A stretch of DNA of 64,000 nucleotides from Hemicordylus capensis (Eukaryota; Chordata; Lepidosauria; Squamata; Cordylidae). The DNA is taken from the NCBI RefSeq assembly GCF_027244095.1, contig NC_069658.1:415116687-415180686 (forward strand), in the 5' to 3' direction. Below are positions 11,923 through 24,392 of the stretch, in pieces. The position numbers and the translations under genes are program-made. The first letter of the stretch is position 1; each line of letters opens with the position of its first letter. Below the pieces are notes generated by a model. The model did not search any database. It had not been told where the DNA came from and saw nothing but the letters and a program-made list of their open reading frames with translations.

Positions 11923-13505
11923 ACCTCCTTGCTAAAATATATAACTTATTCCTGCAATCAGACTCTGTACTGGAGGACTGGAAAGTAGCCAATGTAACCC
12001 CGTTTTTTCAAAAAGAGATCCGGGGTGATCTGGGAAATTACAGGCCGGTTAGCTTAACGTCCATTCCAGGCAAATTGATGGAAAACACCCTCAAGGATAA
12101 AATTGTAAAGCACATAGAACAACAGGCCCTGCTGGGAGAGAACCAGCATGGCTTTTGCAGAGGTAAATCTTGCCTCACAAACCTTTTGTCAACAAGTGTG
12201 TGGATAAAGGTGACCAAATTGACATAGTATACCTGGACTTCCAAAAAGCTTTTGACAAAGTTCCTCATCAAAGACACCTGAGGAAACTTAGCAATCATGG
12301 GATAAGGGGATAAGTACATTTGTGGATTGCTAACTGGTTGAAATATAGGAAACAGAGGGTAGGTGTAAATGGAGAGTTTTCACAATGGAGGGAAGTAAGA
12401 AGTGGGGTCCCTCAGGGATCTGTACTGGGACCAGTGTTTTTTAATTTATTCATCAATGATCTAGAAGTAGGGGTAAGCAGCGAGGTGGCCAGATTTGCAG
12501 ATGATGCCAAACTCTTCTGGGTAGTGAAATCCAAAACGGATTGTGAGGAGCTCCAAAAGGATCTCTCCAAACTGGGGGAGTGGGCAACAAAGTGGCAAAT
12601 GCGCTTCAATGTTGGCAAGCGTAAAGTGATGCACATTGGGACAAAAAATCCCAACTTCAAGTATATGCTGATGGGATCTGAGCTGTCAGTGACTGACGAG
12701 GAGAGGGATCTTGGGGTCATAGTGGACAGCTCATTGAAAGTGTCGACTCAATGTGCGGCAGCTGTGAAAAGGGCCAATTCCATGCTAGGGATCATTAGGA
12801 AGGGGACTGAAAATAAAACTGCTAAATTTATAATACCCTTATACAAAACTATGGTGTGGCCACACCTGGAGTACGGCGTACAATTCTGGTCATCACATCT
12901 AAAAAGGACATTGTATAACTGGAAAAGGTGCAGAAGAGGGAACCAAGATTATCAGGGGCCTAGAGCACCTTCCTTATGAGGCAAGGCTATAACACCTGGG
13001 GCTATTTAGTTTTTTAAAAGACAACCGCGGTAAGACATGATAGAGGTCTATAAAATCATGCAAGATGTGGAGAAAGTGGATAAGGAGAAATTCTTCTCCC
13101 TCTCTCATAACAGTAGAACTAGGGGTCATCCCATGAAATTGATTGCCAGGAAATCTAGGACCAACAAACGGAAATATTTTTTCACACAACGCATGATCAA
13201 CTTATAGAATTCTCTGCCACAAGATGTGGTGACAGCCAACAACCTGGATGGCTTTAAGAGGGGTTTGGATAACTTCATGGAGGGGAGATCTATCAACGGC
13301 TACTAGTCGGGGGGCTATAGGCCACATCCAGCCTCAAAGGCAGGATGCCTCTGAGTACCAGGGGAGTAAGAGCAGGAGAAAGGGCATGCCCTCAACCCCT
13401 GCCTGTGGTCTTCCAGTGGCATCTGGTGGGCCACTGTGTGAAACAGGATGCTGGCCTTGATGGGTCTTGGGCCTGATCCAGCAGGGCTGTTCTTATGTTC
13501 TTAAT
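11923..13505 (+). mobile_element. CR1-group LINE, 5'-truncated, reverse transcriptase to 3' end
   Basis: This is a non-LTR retrotransposon remnant in ORMDL2 intron 1. It reads through the RT fingers and palm: NYRPVSLTS near 12040, QHGFCRGKSCLTNLL near 12150, DIVYLDFQKAFDKVP near 12230, SGVPQGSVLGPVFFNLFIND near 12410, and the catalytic FADDAKLF near 12500. The C-terminus ends LDNFMEGRSINGY near 13300. The 3'UTR closes near 13505 with GGGCTGTTCTTATGTTCTTA. The stretch 12320-12979 stays open for 219 codons, but frameshifts near 12190 and 12310 and another after 12950 disable it. The endonuclease and 5' half are missing. Confidence 0.85.
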
Positions 13506-13598
13506 AACTATGTGCTGCTCTCCCTCTGCTTTTACTCAGAGATATCGCTTCATTTTGCCACATCTTAATGAAGCTTGATTGGTGCATATATCTGCACC

Positions 13599-13835
13599 AT
13601 AAGAACAACCCTGTTGGGTCAGGCCCAAGGCCTATCAAGTCTAGCATCCTGTTTCCCACAATGGCCCACCAGATGCCGCTGGAAGACCACAGGCAGGGGT
13701 TGAGGGCATGCCCTCTCTCCTGCTCTTACTCCCCTGCAACTGGTATTTTGAGGCACCTTGCCTCTGAGGCTGGAGGTGGCCTATAGCCCTCACACTAATA
13801 GCCATTGTTAGACTTGTCCTCCATGAATATAAGAA
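13599..13835 (-). mobile_element. 5'-truncated CR1-group LINE, 3' end
   Basis: This is another copy of the same LINE tail in reverse orientation (AAGAACAACCCTGTTGGGTC at its plus-strand start), about 100 bp after the longer copy. It ends at the SINGY-to-UTR region. It lies in ORMDL2 intron 1; 13836-14319 beyond it looks like ordinary intron. Confidence 0.75.
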
Positions 13836-14320
13836 CATCACCCATCATCTTTTTGGGCAAGAGTGCTAGATACTTGTCATGACTGAGAAGAGAGTGGAAT
13901 GTAAAAGGTAGGAGACAATTGATGCCAGCCAGTATTCCTTTGTTTCAACAACTCCGATCCACTAGCTCTGGCAAGGAAATTAAACTGGGTTTTATAAGTA
14001 GATGAGGACAAGAAGCTATAATTCCTATATGTTACTTTCCAGTTCTGGCATTTTGTGGCCTCTTGCTTTGGCTTTATTTTCTAGGACCAAAGTTCAGGAG
14101 GTTGTAAGGATGGTTTCGGTTCTGAGTTGAGGCCTGTGTCCCAACTTTGGAAGAATTCAAGGGCTGTTCCAGGTCAGGTCTGAAAAAGCAATTCTGACTG
14201 GCCAAATAAAAGGTCTTAAGGCTGCAGAGGGGGTTGAATCCCTTGGATTCTGTCAGTGTGTCTAGTCTTCTGACTGTGTGTCACTGGATCTGTGAACACA
14301 ACCTGTCTCTTCTCTTTAGC

Positions 14321-14494
14321 ATGAATGTTGGCGTGGCTCACAGTGAAGTAAATCCCAACACACGAGTGATGAACAGCCGAGGCATCTGGCTGGCCTACAG
14401 CATCTCTGTGGCTGTCCTGCACATCATCCTTCTCAGCATCCCCTTTTTTAGTGTCCCTGTGGTCTGGACCCTGACCAATGTCATTCATAATCTG
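14321..14494 (+). CDS. ORMDL2: ORMDL2 coding exon 1
   Basis: The acceptor TCTCTTTAG precedes base 14320 and the ATG follows at 14321. It encodes residues 1-58, ending VIHNL, with donor GTAGGT. Phase 0 at the 3' end. Confidence 0.93.
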
Positions 14495-16900
14495 GTAGGT
14501 CAAAGATCTGTTACTGACTGATCAGGCCCCCAACTCCAGTTCCTTACCCCCAGTTCTTGGCCTTTGGGGTTTTAATGGCATTCCCTGAGTGTTGCTGATC
14601 CTGAGGCTCTCTCCCCATCATCCTCAAATCATTTGCTGTTACAATTTGTTATCGTGGATCCTGGAGCATGATATGTGTTCAAGGATTTCCATCTAATAGC
14701 CCTGGTTGCCATTTGGTGTTGAACCCTCAAATAATACATGTGTCTTGTAATTTGAACATCTCAAGGAGACCTCAGTGCCCTCTTTCTTACTGTAATCTTA
14801 GCCAACAGGCCCAAACTTTGTTTCACTACTACTTCTTCTCTCCCCCCCCCCACCTCAGGCAATGTACTGGCTCCTGCACACAGTGAAAGGGACTCCTTTT
14901 GAAACGCCAGACCAGGGCAAGGATCGACTCCTCACGCACTGGGAGCAAATAGACTACGGTACACAATGGACGTCTTCTCGCAAGTTCCTCAGCATCTCAC
15001 CGATAGTCCTGTGAGTGCAAGGAATTACTAATCTGCACTGTTTTCATTTAAGCTTACCGGAGGCTAATTTGCCAGTTGTTGATAGGCTAGTTCCCAGCTT
15101 GTGTTTGTTCCTTGGCTGTATCTCATTGCACCCTCGTATCTCTGGGCCTGTTCTGCACCTTGTCAAGCCTCTGTTGCCTTAGTACAGGGGTGGGCAAACT
15201 TGGCCCTCCAGCTGTTGCTGAACTACAACTCCCATCACCTCCAGCTACAGGTTGTCTGGGGATGATAGGAGTTGTAGTTCAGCAACAGCTGGACGGCCAA
15301 GTTTGCCCACCTCTGCCTTAGCCACTGATCCAGTGGCATCCAAGTGCATCCTGTTGAGCTTCTGACAATGAATATAAAGAGCTAATGATTTTGGCAGTGA
15401 GGTTGTGCCTTAGGCCAGAATAGAATTTTTAAAATGCAGTATATAAGACAGCATATATTTCATTCATTTCACTGGGCAAGAGGTAAGTCAACTGATTCGT
15501 GTTCATCACCAGGAGACTTTATTAGAGACAGTATGGGATTTTGATAGTGTGGAAGTATAAAACTGCTGATTTGGTTAACGCCTTTTGACGTCTTAAGTAG
15601 TTTGTCTATTAAGTGATTACTATTAAGTAATGAAAAAATCTTCTGAACATCTGACCTTTTTTTTTTTTTGCCCAACAGGAAATACCTTATCTGATAGGTA
15701 TAAAACAATGTCCTCTCACATTTGTAGGGATCCTAGAAATCATCCTATTACCCCAACTGGATGAGGTTGCATGATTGAAATAGATTGAAATCTTATTGTT
15801 CTTTTTAAAGAAAAAAAAATTAACATTCTAGCTCTTTGTAGCTTTTACAGCCTACATTGTACAAAGAGGTTGATTGGACTGGTGGTATGATGTGTGCCTC
15901 ATTTCTTTGTTAAATCCCAAGTTAGTTGTTGTTCAGTTGCACAAAGATTATATATTTGCAAGGTGTTGCTGACCATGCAGATGATGCCCACACATGCGCA
16001 GATGCCATGTGTGTGCTGGCACCATGTGGGGGGTACTTGGGCTGAGCATCAACCCATCAGGAAGCTGGGATAAGGACTTACTCACTCTCAAAGCTACTGC
16101 TCCCCTCCCTGTGGTGCCAAACCAGTGCTCAAACTGTGGTTCATGCACACCCCTACAGCATTCTCAAAACGGGAAGTAAGTTTCCCTAGAACTGTATAAG
16201 CTTCTTTCTGACCCTTGTGAGCTTTGTTTATACATACTTATTACTATAAGCGTAGTAATGCATGCCTTCCACTCTATATGCACAGTGATTATAGAGCAGA
16301 AGGCTATGTTCCCCTCTCCTAGAGTTGATTCCTTGTGCCAGGAATCATTGAGCACTTATAAGAAGCTGTTTGTTTCTTCTGAATCTCTAAAACCTACTGA
16401 ATATCTGTTTGTTCAGTATTTCTCCTAAATGTCCTTTGCTGAAAAATAAGACCAAACGTAACTGCATAGGAAAAGCCCTGCTGGATCAGGCCAGTGGCCC
16501 ATCTGGTCTAGCATCCTGCTTCACACGGTGGCCAACCAAGTAGTATCCGGCAAGCCCGCCAGTGAGGAAGAGAGGCAACTTCCCTCTCCCATTGATATTC
16601 CTGAGCATGTGGTGTTCAAGGGCATGCCACTTCTGATCAATTATGCTGTGCTTTAGTTATATTTGGAGACATCTTCTTGACTCAAGGTGGTTTGCTATGG
16701 CAAAAGTTGATTGCCCCTCTCTATAGCTGCATGTAGTTAACGTTGTATATTTCTTTCCCATTAGCTATATCCTGACCAGCTTTTATACCAAATATGATCC
16801 TGTGCACTTCATAATCAACACCGTCTCCCTGCTGAGTGTCCTCCTGCCCAAGCTCCCCCAGTTCCATGGCGTCCGCATCTTTGGTATCAACAAATACTAA
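14321..16900 (+). CDS. ORMDL2: ORMDL2, sphingolipid biosynthesis regulator (3 coding exons)
   Basis: ORMDL proteins are small ER membrane proteins that bind serine palmitoyltransferase and restrain sphingolipid synthesis when ceramide is high. Exons 14321-14494, 14859-15010 and 16765-16900 splice with GT/AG ends and consistent phases into 153 codons plus TAA, exactly the family length. The N-terminus [20 protein letters not shown] keeps Asn13, the residue implicated in ceramide sensing in ORMDL3. Hydrophobic segments around residues 22-42, 45-60 and 98-135 fit the multi-spanning fold, and the C-terminus is [33 protein letters not shown] and [10 protein letters not shown] match ORMDL2 rather than ORMDL1 or ORMDL3. 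The SARNP neighbour agrees. It appears intact. Confidence 0.95.
14859..15010 (+). CDS. ORMDL2: ORMDL2 coding exon 2
   Basis: A C-rich tract and CACCTCAG precede GCAATGTACTGG. It encodes [15 protein letters not shown] through SISPIV and the first two bases of the next leucine codon, followed by donor GTGAGT. The loop sequence [15 protein letters not shown] is a family signature. Confidence 0.93.
15185..15315. mobile_element. Palindromic hAT-type MITE in ORMDL2 intron
   Basis: Ends CAGGGGTGGGCAAACTTGGC and GCCAAGTTTGCCCACCTCTG are inverted repeats of one another. Nearly all of the 131 bp folds on itself (GAACTACAACTCCCATCA pairs with its complement). The flanking 8-mers CCTTAGTA (15177-15184) and CCTTAGCC (15316-15323) look like an aged hAT target duplication. 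CAG...CTG termini fit hAT. Confidence 0.75.
16462..16640 (-). mobile_element. LINE 3' tail, diverged subfamily
   Basis: AAAAGCCCTGCTGGATCAGG followed by CCCATCTGGTCTAGCATCC matches the tail of the CR1-group LINE seen elsewhere in the window, but the following half differs, so it is an older or different subfamily. It lies in the last ORMDL2 intron. The rest of that intron (15324-16461) shows nothing recognisable. Confidence 0.6.
16765..16900 (+). CDS. ORMDL2: ORMDL2 coding exon 3 with stop
   Basis: The acceptor CCCATTAG precedes CTATATCCTGACC. It encodes [18 protein letters not shown] through the terminal GINKY and TAA at 16898-16900. Confidence 0.93.
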
Positions 16901-17503
16901 AGCAACCAGGATTTGGGGACTGCTAAGATTTAGCTCTTCCAAGAATAAATAGCTCCGGAGCCCAGTGGCCACACCATCCCATGCTGTGGGCAGCCAATGT
17001 GTGACTGAGTGGGGCAGGGAAAATTCTTGCTGCCCACAGAACTGAAAAGTATTGGACTTTTTTCTTTCTTTTGTGCAAGGAGATGGAAGCCATTCTCCCT
17101 GTGGCTAGTTTGAAATGGGTTCCTTTTCTGTTGGGATGAAAAAATAGTTGAGCCTTCAGAAGGGTCTGAAATGTCCTGATCTTCTCTGCAACACTTCTGC
17201 TTGAGCTATTTGTAATGGGTAACTGGGATTAGTTTCTGGAGGCAACTATTCTGGGTAAATCTTTCCCTTTGTTTTGATATTTGCAGTTTGAACAAGCTTA
17301 TGCTGCTATGTCCCCCCCCCCCACTTCAGCAAGACAGCCTGTGAAAGAGTTCTTATAAATGTTAACTGGATGACCTTAACTCACTATTCTGTTTGTTCCT
17401 AAGCTACACAACCGCCCCCCCACCACAAAAAACAAAATCCACCATGCTTAACACATCCTCATTTGATAAGAATATACTGATTTTGAATATGACTTCATTT
17501 ATA
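16901..17503 (+). other. ORMDL2: ORMDL2 3'UTR region
   Basis: Non-coding sequence after the stop. An AATAAA lies at 16944-16949, only about 45 nt past the stop, and would give a very short 3'UTR. I saw no other canonical signal before the Tc1-like element at 17504, so the true end is uncertain. Confidence 0.4.
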
Positions 17504-18279
17504 CAGGTGAAACTCGGAAAATTAGAATATTGTGCAAAAGTCCATTAATTTCAGTAATGCAAATTAAAAGGTGAAACTGATATGAGACAGACGCATTACA
17601 TGCAAAGCGAGATAAGTCAAGCCTTAATTTGTTATAATTGTGATGATCATGGTGTACAGCTCATGAAAACCCCAAATCCACAATCCCAGAAAATTAGAAT
17701 ATTACATGGAACCAAGAAGACAAGGATTGAAGAATAGAACAATATCGGACCTCTGAAAAGTATAAGCATGCATATGTATTCAGTACTTGGTTTGGGCCCC
17801 TTTTGCAGCAATTACTGCCTCAATGCGGCGTGGCATGGATGCTATCAGCCTGTGGCACTGATGAGGTATTATGGAAGACCAGGATGCTTCATTAGCGGCC
17901 TTCAGCTCTTCTGCATTGTTTGGTCTCATGTCTCTCATCCTTCTCTTGGCAATGCCCCATAGATTCTCTATGGGGTCAGGTCAGGCGAGTTTGCTGGCCA
18001 ATCAAGCACAGTACACTGTATACTTTTCAGAGGTCCGATATTGTTCTATTCTACAATCCTTGTCTTCTTAGTTCCATGTAATATTCTAATTTTCTGGGAT
18101 TGTGGATTTGGGGTTTTCATGAGCTGTACACCATGATCATCACAATTATAACAAATTAAGGCTTGACTTATCTCGCTTTGCATGTAATGCGTCTGTCTCA
18201 TATCAGTTTCACCTTTTAATTTGCATTACTGAAATTAATGGACTTTTGCACGATATTCTAATTTTCCAAGTTTCACCTG
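17504..18279 (-). mobile_element. Tc1/mariner-type element with long inverted repeats
   Basis: It starts CAGGTGAAACTCGGAAAATT and ends in the inverted complement CACCTG, flanked by TA dinucleotides (17502-17503 and 18280-18281), the Tc1/mariner target. The terminal inverted repeats are unusually long, about 260 bp (17504-17763 against about 18018-18279), and nearly identical. Between them the minus strand reads the C-terminal end of a Tc1 transposase: DWPANSPDLTP, then the equivalent of ENLWG and RRIEAVIAAKGAQTKY. A one-base deletion next to the catalytic glutamate shifts the frame, and the rest of the transposase is missing, so it is a non-autonomous internal-deletion derivative. Confidence 0.85.
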
Positions 18280-18737
18280 TAGTAGTGAAATGCATTCCAG
18301 TACAGAACTCAAACTTCTGTTTAAGAACTGGGGTTTCCAGTTGTGTTGTAAAGGAAAATTTAAGGTCATTAATGCTGGAGGCTCAAATTATGTTTACTGG
18401 TGCTCTGCCTTGTTCTCTGTCATCACCTACTTCATTTCTACCCCTTTCTAGGCTTGGGCATCCTTCCATTCTTCTCCTTCAACAGTAACTGTTGTCAAGA
18501 AGTTGAGGATTCTTTGAAAGTTTGTCTTACATATGCATGTGTGAATGAAAAGCGCTGAATTTCAGTTCAAAAGCAACTGAATTTCATTTAGTTCACTGAA
18601 TGAACTGAAAAGCACTGAATTTCAAATTGCATAAAAATTGTGTGGTACTCTTTGTTGGTGACTGAAGGAAGATGTGACTGAACAAGGGTAATAGCTGCTA
18701 TATATTTTAGCAGTTTATTAGTGCTGAAACCAGGTAC

Positions 18738-19018
18738 ATAGGAAGCTGTCATATACTGAGTCAGACCATAGGTCCATCTAGCTCAGTATTGTCTACCTAG
18801 ACTGGCAGTGGCTTTTCCAAGGTTGCAGGCAGGAATCTCTCTCAGCCCTATCTTGGAGATGCTGCCAGGGAAGGAACTTGGGACCTAGATGCTCTTCCCA
18901 GAGGGGAATATCTTAGAGTGCTCACACATTAAGTCTCCCATTCATATGCAACCAGGGTGGGCCCTGCTTAGCTAAGGGGACAAGTCATGCTTGATACCAC
19001 AAGACCAGCTCTCCTCTC
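18738..19018 (-). mobile_element. 5S rRNA-derived SINE
   Basis: On the minus strand the element contains TAGCTAAGCAGGGCCCACCC and ATGAATGGGAGACTTAATGT. These match the 5S rRNA internal promoter region (AGCTAAGCAGGGTC and GGATGGGAGAC). It ends CTGAGCTAGATGGACC and CTGACTCAGTATATGACAGC, a tail shared with the tRNA-type SINE. This fits the 5S-derived SINEs described from lizards. Confidence 0.75.
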
Positions 19019-19759
19019 TTAGGAGTACTACAAGGTTTAGTAATTGCCCATCACCAGGTAACTGCCTTCTCAGCTGTTGATATAAACCATCATGAAGTAA
19101 ACAGTGCAATATTATTATTTGGATACTGCCACTCATATACAAAGTGCTTTACAAGGAAAAAGAAGAAATGTCCCTGAATCCCAAAGGGCTTAAAATCAAG
19201 AAAATGAAAAGGGAGATAACAGGAAGAAATGGAGACAGAGGTATCTTAAATTTGAGTTCAGCCAATGCTGGCTTAGTGTCTCATGACACACTTCACAAGT
19301 GTGCATACATTGGTGGAATCTCTGGTTTTCATTTATCTGACATCCAAGTTGATCGTGAGAATCAGTCCATAGATTCTTAGCAGAATGCTAACCATTCCCC
19401 ATGCCAAAAGAGAAAGAGACTTCTTGGGGCAACAGCACTATCCATACACATAGGCATTTTTGACTACTAAACAACCTGTCAAAAATGCTAGAGAAGAGTC
19501 TTGTTTTTACAGTTGTGTCGTCCTCTTCTGATTTGTAATGTTCACTTTCCTCTCTGGCCAAGAGAGGGTACGGATACTTTGAGATATAGGCATCTGGAAG
19601 AATCCAGCACTAGCAGGTAGAGTTTGAGCAGCACCTATCCTGTGCACTCAAAGTTGCATCACAGAAAACATATTCTAACTAACTGTTAAGGCTGTGAAAC
19701 AAGTTTTGGAATGGTCTCTAGAAGTCACACTTGCTAGAGACCTGGCACTCTCTTAGAGC

Positions 19760-20100
19760 TACTTCATGGTAAATAGCAGCCCCAAGCCATTAGGGCTTTA
19801 AAGGTCAACCCCTTAAATCAAGCCAGGAACCAAAGTGGCAACCAGTGCAGCTTTATCAGAGCCAGCATGATATGCCTTCAAGGTGTCAAACCAACTTCAA
19901 AACTCTAGCAGCTGCATTCTGGATTAGTTATGATTTCTGCACAGTGTTCAAGGGCAGCCCCACGTAGAGCATGTGGAGCACATAATTACAAGGTACCTGG
20001 AGCAAGACTGCCCAGTTGAAGATTCAGAGTGGATTATGTGGAAGATATTCTCTTAGAACAGACCTTGAACTAGACCCTAGAGCTAATTGGAAGTTATGCA
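19760..20100. repeat. Degraded interspersed repeat, unclassified
   Basis: AACCAGTGCAGC, GCAGCTGCATTCTGG and CAAGGGCAGCCCCACGTAGA recall a dispersed reptilian repeat I have seen in LINE-rich DNA, but I cannot place its family. Neighbouring 19020-19759 and 20101-20740 show no gene. Confidence 0.35.
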
Positions 20101-20752
20101 GATACACAAGGAGGATATTCTCATGAGCAGCCAAGACTGGGCTTGGGTGCCCGTGAGACCCGCTGAGATCTGCACGGATCCTAGCGGCGCTGCAGCACTA
20201 AACCAAGCCCAACTGTTAACTAAGGTTAACTTGGCTCCCGGGACCGTGCGTCAACCGGAGCTGCTGCTTGCAGCTCATGCTGACATATGGGCATCTGGAG
20301 TGCCCATCCGCTGGGGGAATCCTCCAGTGCACTGTGCTCGGTGCACTGTGGGATCCTTGGAGGCTGGTACAACAAGTTCCTGCTTCAGAGCGATCCATGA
20401 TGAATGGAGCAGTAGGGATTGTGTGGGAGAGCACACCACGCTCCCACCAGGTAAACATTTATCATCTGGTAGGGGGAAGGCAAGGTTTGGGAAGCCTTCC
20501 ACCCGGTAGGTCATGTGAATGGCCCCAAGTTCTGGTTTAGAGCAGTGTATATGTGCTACAACTTCATCAAGAAACAGACAGTTGATATTCTGACCCAGCA
20601 AGTATCTGGGGCAGGCAGTGGGTGTGGGTGTGATAAAATCAGCTTACAGGACATAATCCAGCTCATAGCAAGTTCTGATCTATAGCAGGCTACATTAGTG
20701 GCATCACAAACATCTTTGGAGGGAATTGTGAAGAGAAGGGAATGGTTACACC

Positions 20753-20923
20753 CAGTGGTCCCTCTAATTTTTTCCATCTCTGCAGAATGAATTTTGTTCT
20801 GGGTGATGGTATCAAGGCAGTGTGCGCACACCTGCATTCAGAATGGGGCCTTCCTGATTCAACCTGAGTAGGATCTAAAATTAACTGAGGAGCACATGGG
20901 TGCACACCTTAGAGGGAACAGTG
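20753..20923. mobile_element. hAT-type MITE
   Basis: Exact 8-bp duplications GTTACACC lie at 20745-20752 and 20924-20931. The ends CAGTGGTCCCTCTAA and TTAGAGGGAACAGTG are inverted repeats. It is 171 bp long with no coding capacity. Confidence 0.8.
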
Positions 20924-23900
20924 GTTACACCCACCCACAACCCCCCTACCTGGTCCCATTTCTAGGTGTAGTTCAGCTGTGAGGGCTACCAACATAAAAT
21001 TTATATATTCTGAATTCAGACCCAATATGGGACACATGTGCCTCAAATCTTTGACGCCTGTAACATGTTTTCCCAGTAAAATTAAAATTCACTTGCACTT
21101 TAAAAGCTGCATATGTTCCCAAACAGCTTCCAGATTCAGGGGTGAGAATGCTCCTGGCTACTGTGAGATAACCAGGTATGATGTCCTGATGGCATCCTTG
21201 CTGAGGGATGGGACCAAGCTTACTGGGCAATAGTGATACCATAGGGATCTCCTTGCACCTATCAGCTGTTGAGTGGGCTGCCTCAGGAAATCAATGCATC
21301 CTTCCTGCCTCAGAGTAATGTCAGTACTCAAATACTACTGGTTATCTAGAACAGGACCTCTCTGTTTGGACAAGTATAAAACGGTGGATACATCCAACAA
21401 GATGCCTTAATTTTTCAAGGCACACAAGTGTGCTGCAGCATATAGCTTGTGAATGGTTGGTGGAGACTATGATGGCTGAAGCAGTTGACCAACTACCTTG
21501 CCCAAAGGAGATGGGCCTGTAACAACTCAGGATTGTTATGATCTGATTTTTAAAAAAATGTTTGAGGGTTGCCAGTGTATACTATAGATTCCTTCCTTCA
21601 AGGAGGTACGAAAATAGCTTCAACAATAAATCGAAGCATTGGTTCACTTACTGTGAAGGCTTCTTCTGGTTGCTAAAGCCAAGGACATCTCCATGGGTTA
21701 TCTCTCTCACGAGCTCCAATGGCAGGACAGAACTGAGCGGTTGAGAAAAAAGTTCACGCCTACTTGAGCCTGAAGGGGATAACTCCACCCCAGTTCTTTT
21801 GGTCCAAGTTAGGTACTAAGAGATACTGATAAGACAATCAGAGCAGATAGAGGGAAAACGCATGCAGAATAACTAGGCAGGGTGTAAGGAGCTCCCCATA
21901 CCCATTGGGAAAAGGCAACCTAGTTTGCCAGTCAAGCTTCAGATTCTAATCTGCTGTCCCCAGTTTGCTAATCCTCTGTACCCAGCTTGCTAGGTGGTCT
22001 CCCAGGAACTGACAAGTGCACCAAACTGGGTGGGCCGAGATGTCCCTGGCTCCAGCAACCAGAAGAAGCCTTCACAGTAAGTGAACCAACGCCAGGGACA
22101 TCTCCATGGGACATACCACAGCTTGAACTGACTAGGGTGGGAGCGTGCTTGGCTACTCCCAGGGAAGCACCTGCCGTAACACCCTTTGCCCAAACACAGC
22201 CGGAGTGGAGGCATGAGAGTCAATTTCATAATGCCTCGTGAACGTAGAGGGGCTAGCCCCAGCTGGATCAATCGTCAGGGGAGAGCTCTCTGCAGGACCC
22301 TGCAGCCAAACGCCGCCCTAGCAGCTGCATGCTCATCCAGCTCGTAATGTCTGGAGAAAGTGAAAGGGGAGCTCCAGGTGGCCACCTTGCAGATCCCCTC
22401 CAAAGAAGCTGAGCACTGCTGACATGGCCGCAGATCTTGTAGAATGAGCGGTGATCTGTCCTGGTACCGGGAGATGTTGGGACTCATATGTTAGGATGAT
22501 GCAGGAGTGCACCCAACATGCGAGAATGGCCGCTGATACCTTCAGCCCCCTCTTGGAGCACGAAAGTTTATGAACAGGGTGTCCAAATTGCTACAATCTT
22601 TGGTCTTATCGATGTACACTTTGAGCACCCGCTTGACGTCCAATCGGTGCCACTCCTCAGCCGGGTGCTTCGGGTCTGGGCAGAAGTAGGGAAGGTAGAT
22701 GTCAGCTGACCTCTGGAATGGCGAGTTCACCTTTGGCATGAATGATGGGTCAGGGATGAGCCTGACCAAGTCCTTTGAGAAGGTAAACAGAATGGACTTT
22801 ATTGATAATGCTTGCAGCTCTGAAACCCTTCTAGCTGAGGGAGATGGACCGTAGCGGCTCAAATGGTGGGAACTGCATGCCTGCTGAGGACAATGTGCAT
22901 GTCCCAAGAGGGATGATGATGGCAAACCAGCAGCAACAGCTGGGTTGCCCCCCTCGGGAACTTTGCAGGAGCAGATGTTCCGCCTGGTAGGAGCGCCTCC
23001 GAGGAAAGAACATCTGAATCAGGCAAGCCACCTGGTGTTTCAGCATGTTCACCTTCAGGCCCAACGAAAGGGCATCCTGGAGGAATTCCAATAGGTCGCC
23101 TAACTTACACTGCTCCAGCCGCCTGGAATGCTAGGCTGCTCAGCGTAGGGAGCTCCACACCTTGGGGCTGGGTGTGATGGCTCATGACCTTGCTTGAAAT
23201 TGAGGTTAGCTATGTGATGTGTTAGAGTATCGGAGACATTCAAGATGCAGGGGTAGTTTGAAAGGAGAGCTCATTCCTGCTAGAGAGGGCTCCCGTTACA
23301 AGGGGAGGTAGGAACAGCTGGGGAGAAAAAGCAGGGGAAGGGGACCTTCAGATATTCTGTGAGGGCCCATGTGGACTATGCAGTACTGGGTAGGAGGTAT
23401 GTCACTAGAGAGTAGGACAGCCCTCTTGGTTTGCTGTCTCGCATGGGATTAAGACAGTGTGTTGAGATCTGAGGAAAGGTGTATTTTGTGTTGGAGGAAG
23501 TAGGATGGATCCCCCTATCACCAAAATTTGCATTTGGAAATGAGGTAGACTATTCTCAGGGGTGTGCCATCATACCTGTGACAGGAGATGCAAGTGTTTG
23601 GTCCAGGTAGGAAAACCTGGGCGGGACTGTGGACCTGTAGTCTTACCATGGTTGGAGAAGACTGTCCACTGCCGTGTCATTGTCAATTTAGCAGTGTTTG
23701 CATTGTGTATTGTTATTAACTATGGGGCATCAGAAAGAGTGAGTAAGGCCAGGAGGGCTGTCAATGTTAATTTCCTCCCCACCAGTCAGAGGTTGGAGCT
23801 GTCCTTAGGGACTTACTTCATAGGTGAAATCGATCCAGGTGGCCTCCCTGAACCTCCTCAGAATACTACCCAAAAAATCCAGAGCCAGGAGTGTGTAAGG

Positions 23901-24392
23901 AATCAGCCTCCTGGGGAGGGTATGACTCTAGGCTCCATGTAGCCCACCCTATAAGAGGGTAGGGTGGGGGCCTTGTGGGGGGGGGGAGTCGGAAGAGGCA
24001 AGGATATCAGTGCCTGTGGTTTGTAGGGCTTTTTAAGGTTCAAACTAGATGCATAAGAGCAGCGAAGAGAGTATGAATATGTTCCCCAATAATGGGACAT
24101 CCAAAATATAATAGAGGTACAGCAGAGGATCCTATGTCTCATGAGAGAGCATGTGGCCTCCAACTAGTCGCCTGCCTTCAGTATGATATGTAAGCAAGCA
24201 CATCCCTGAAGTAAGTACCCTCTCCAGTAGAGGGCGTGGAGTGAGGATGCCCACCACCCAGTACTGTAAATGAGAAGGGCATTTAACCTTACCGAGGCCT
24301 CATGTGATAAAGGCGGGACCTGTTCCCTTCCGGATTTTGGAAGCTATTTAAGGCCAGGGTTCTCCCATGAACTTCAATTCACATTCTACCAG

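Noticed and set aside
20087-20509. A 140-codon plus-strand frame
   Set aside because: No recognisable domain, no splice or family context, and it lies in repeat-rich intergenic DNA.
23562-24390. Possible independent LTR-type promoter (TATTTAAGG near 24348) or gene
   Set aside because: I could not match it to any family or find a paired repeat; left as unexplained filler within fossil B.
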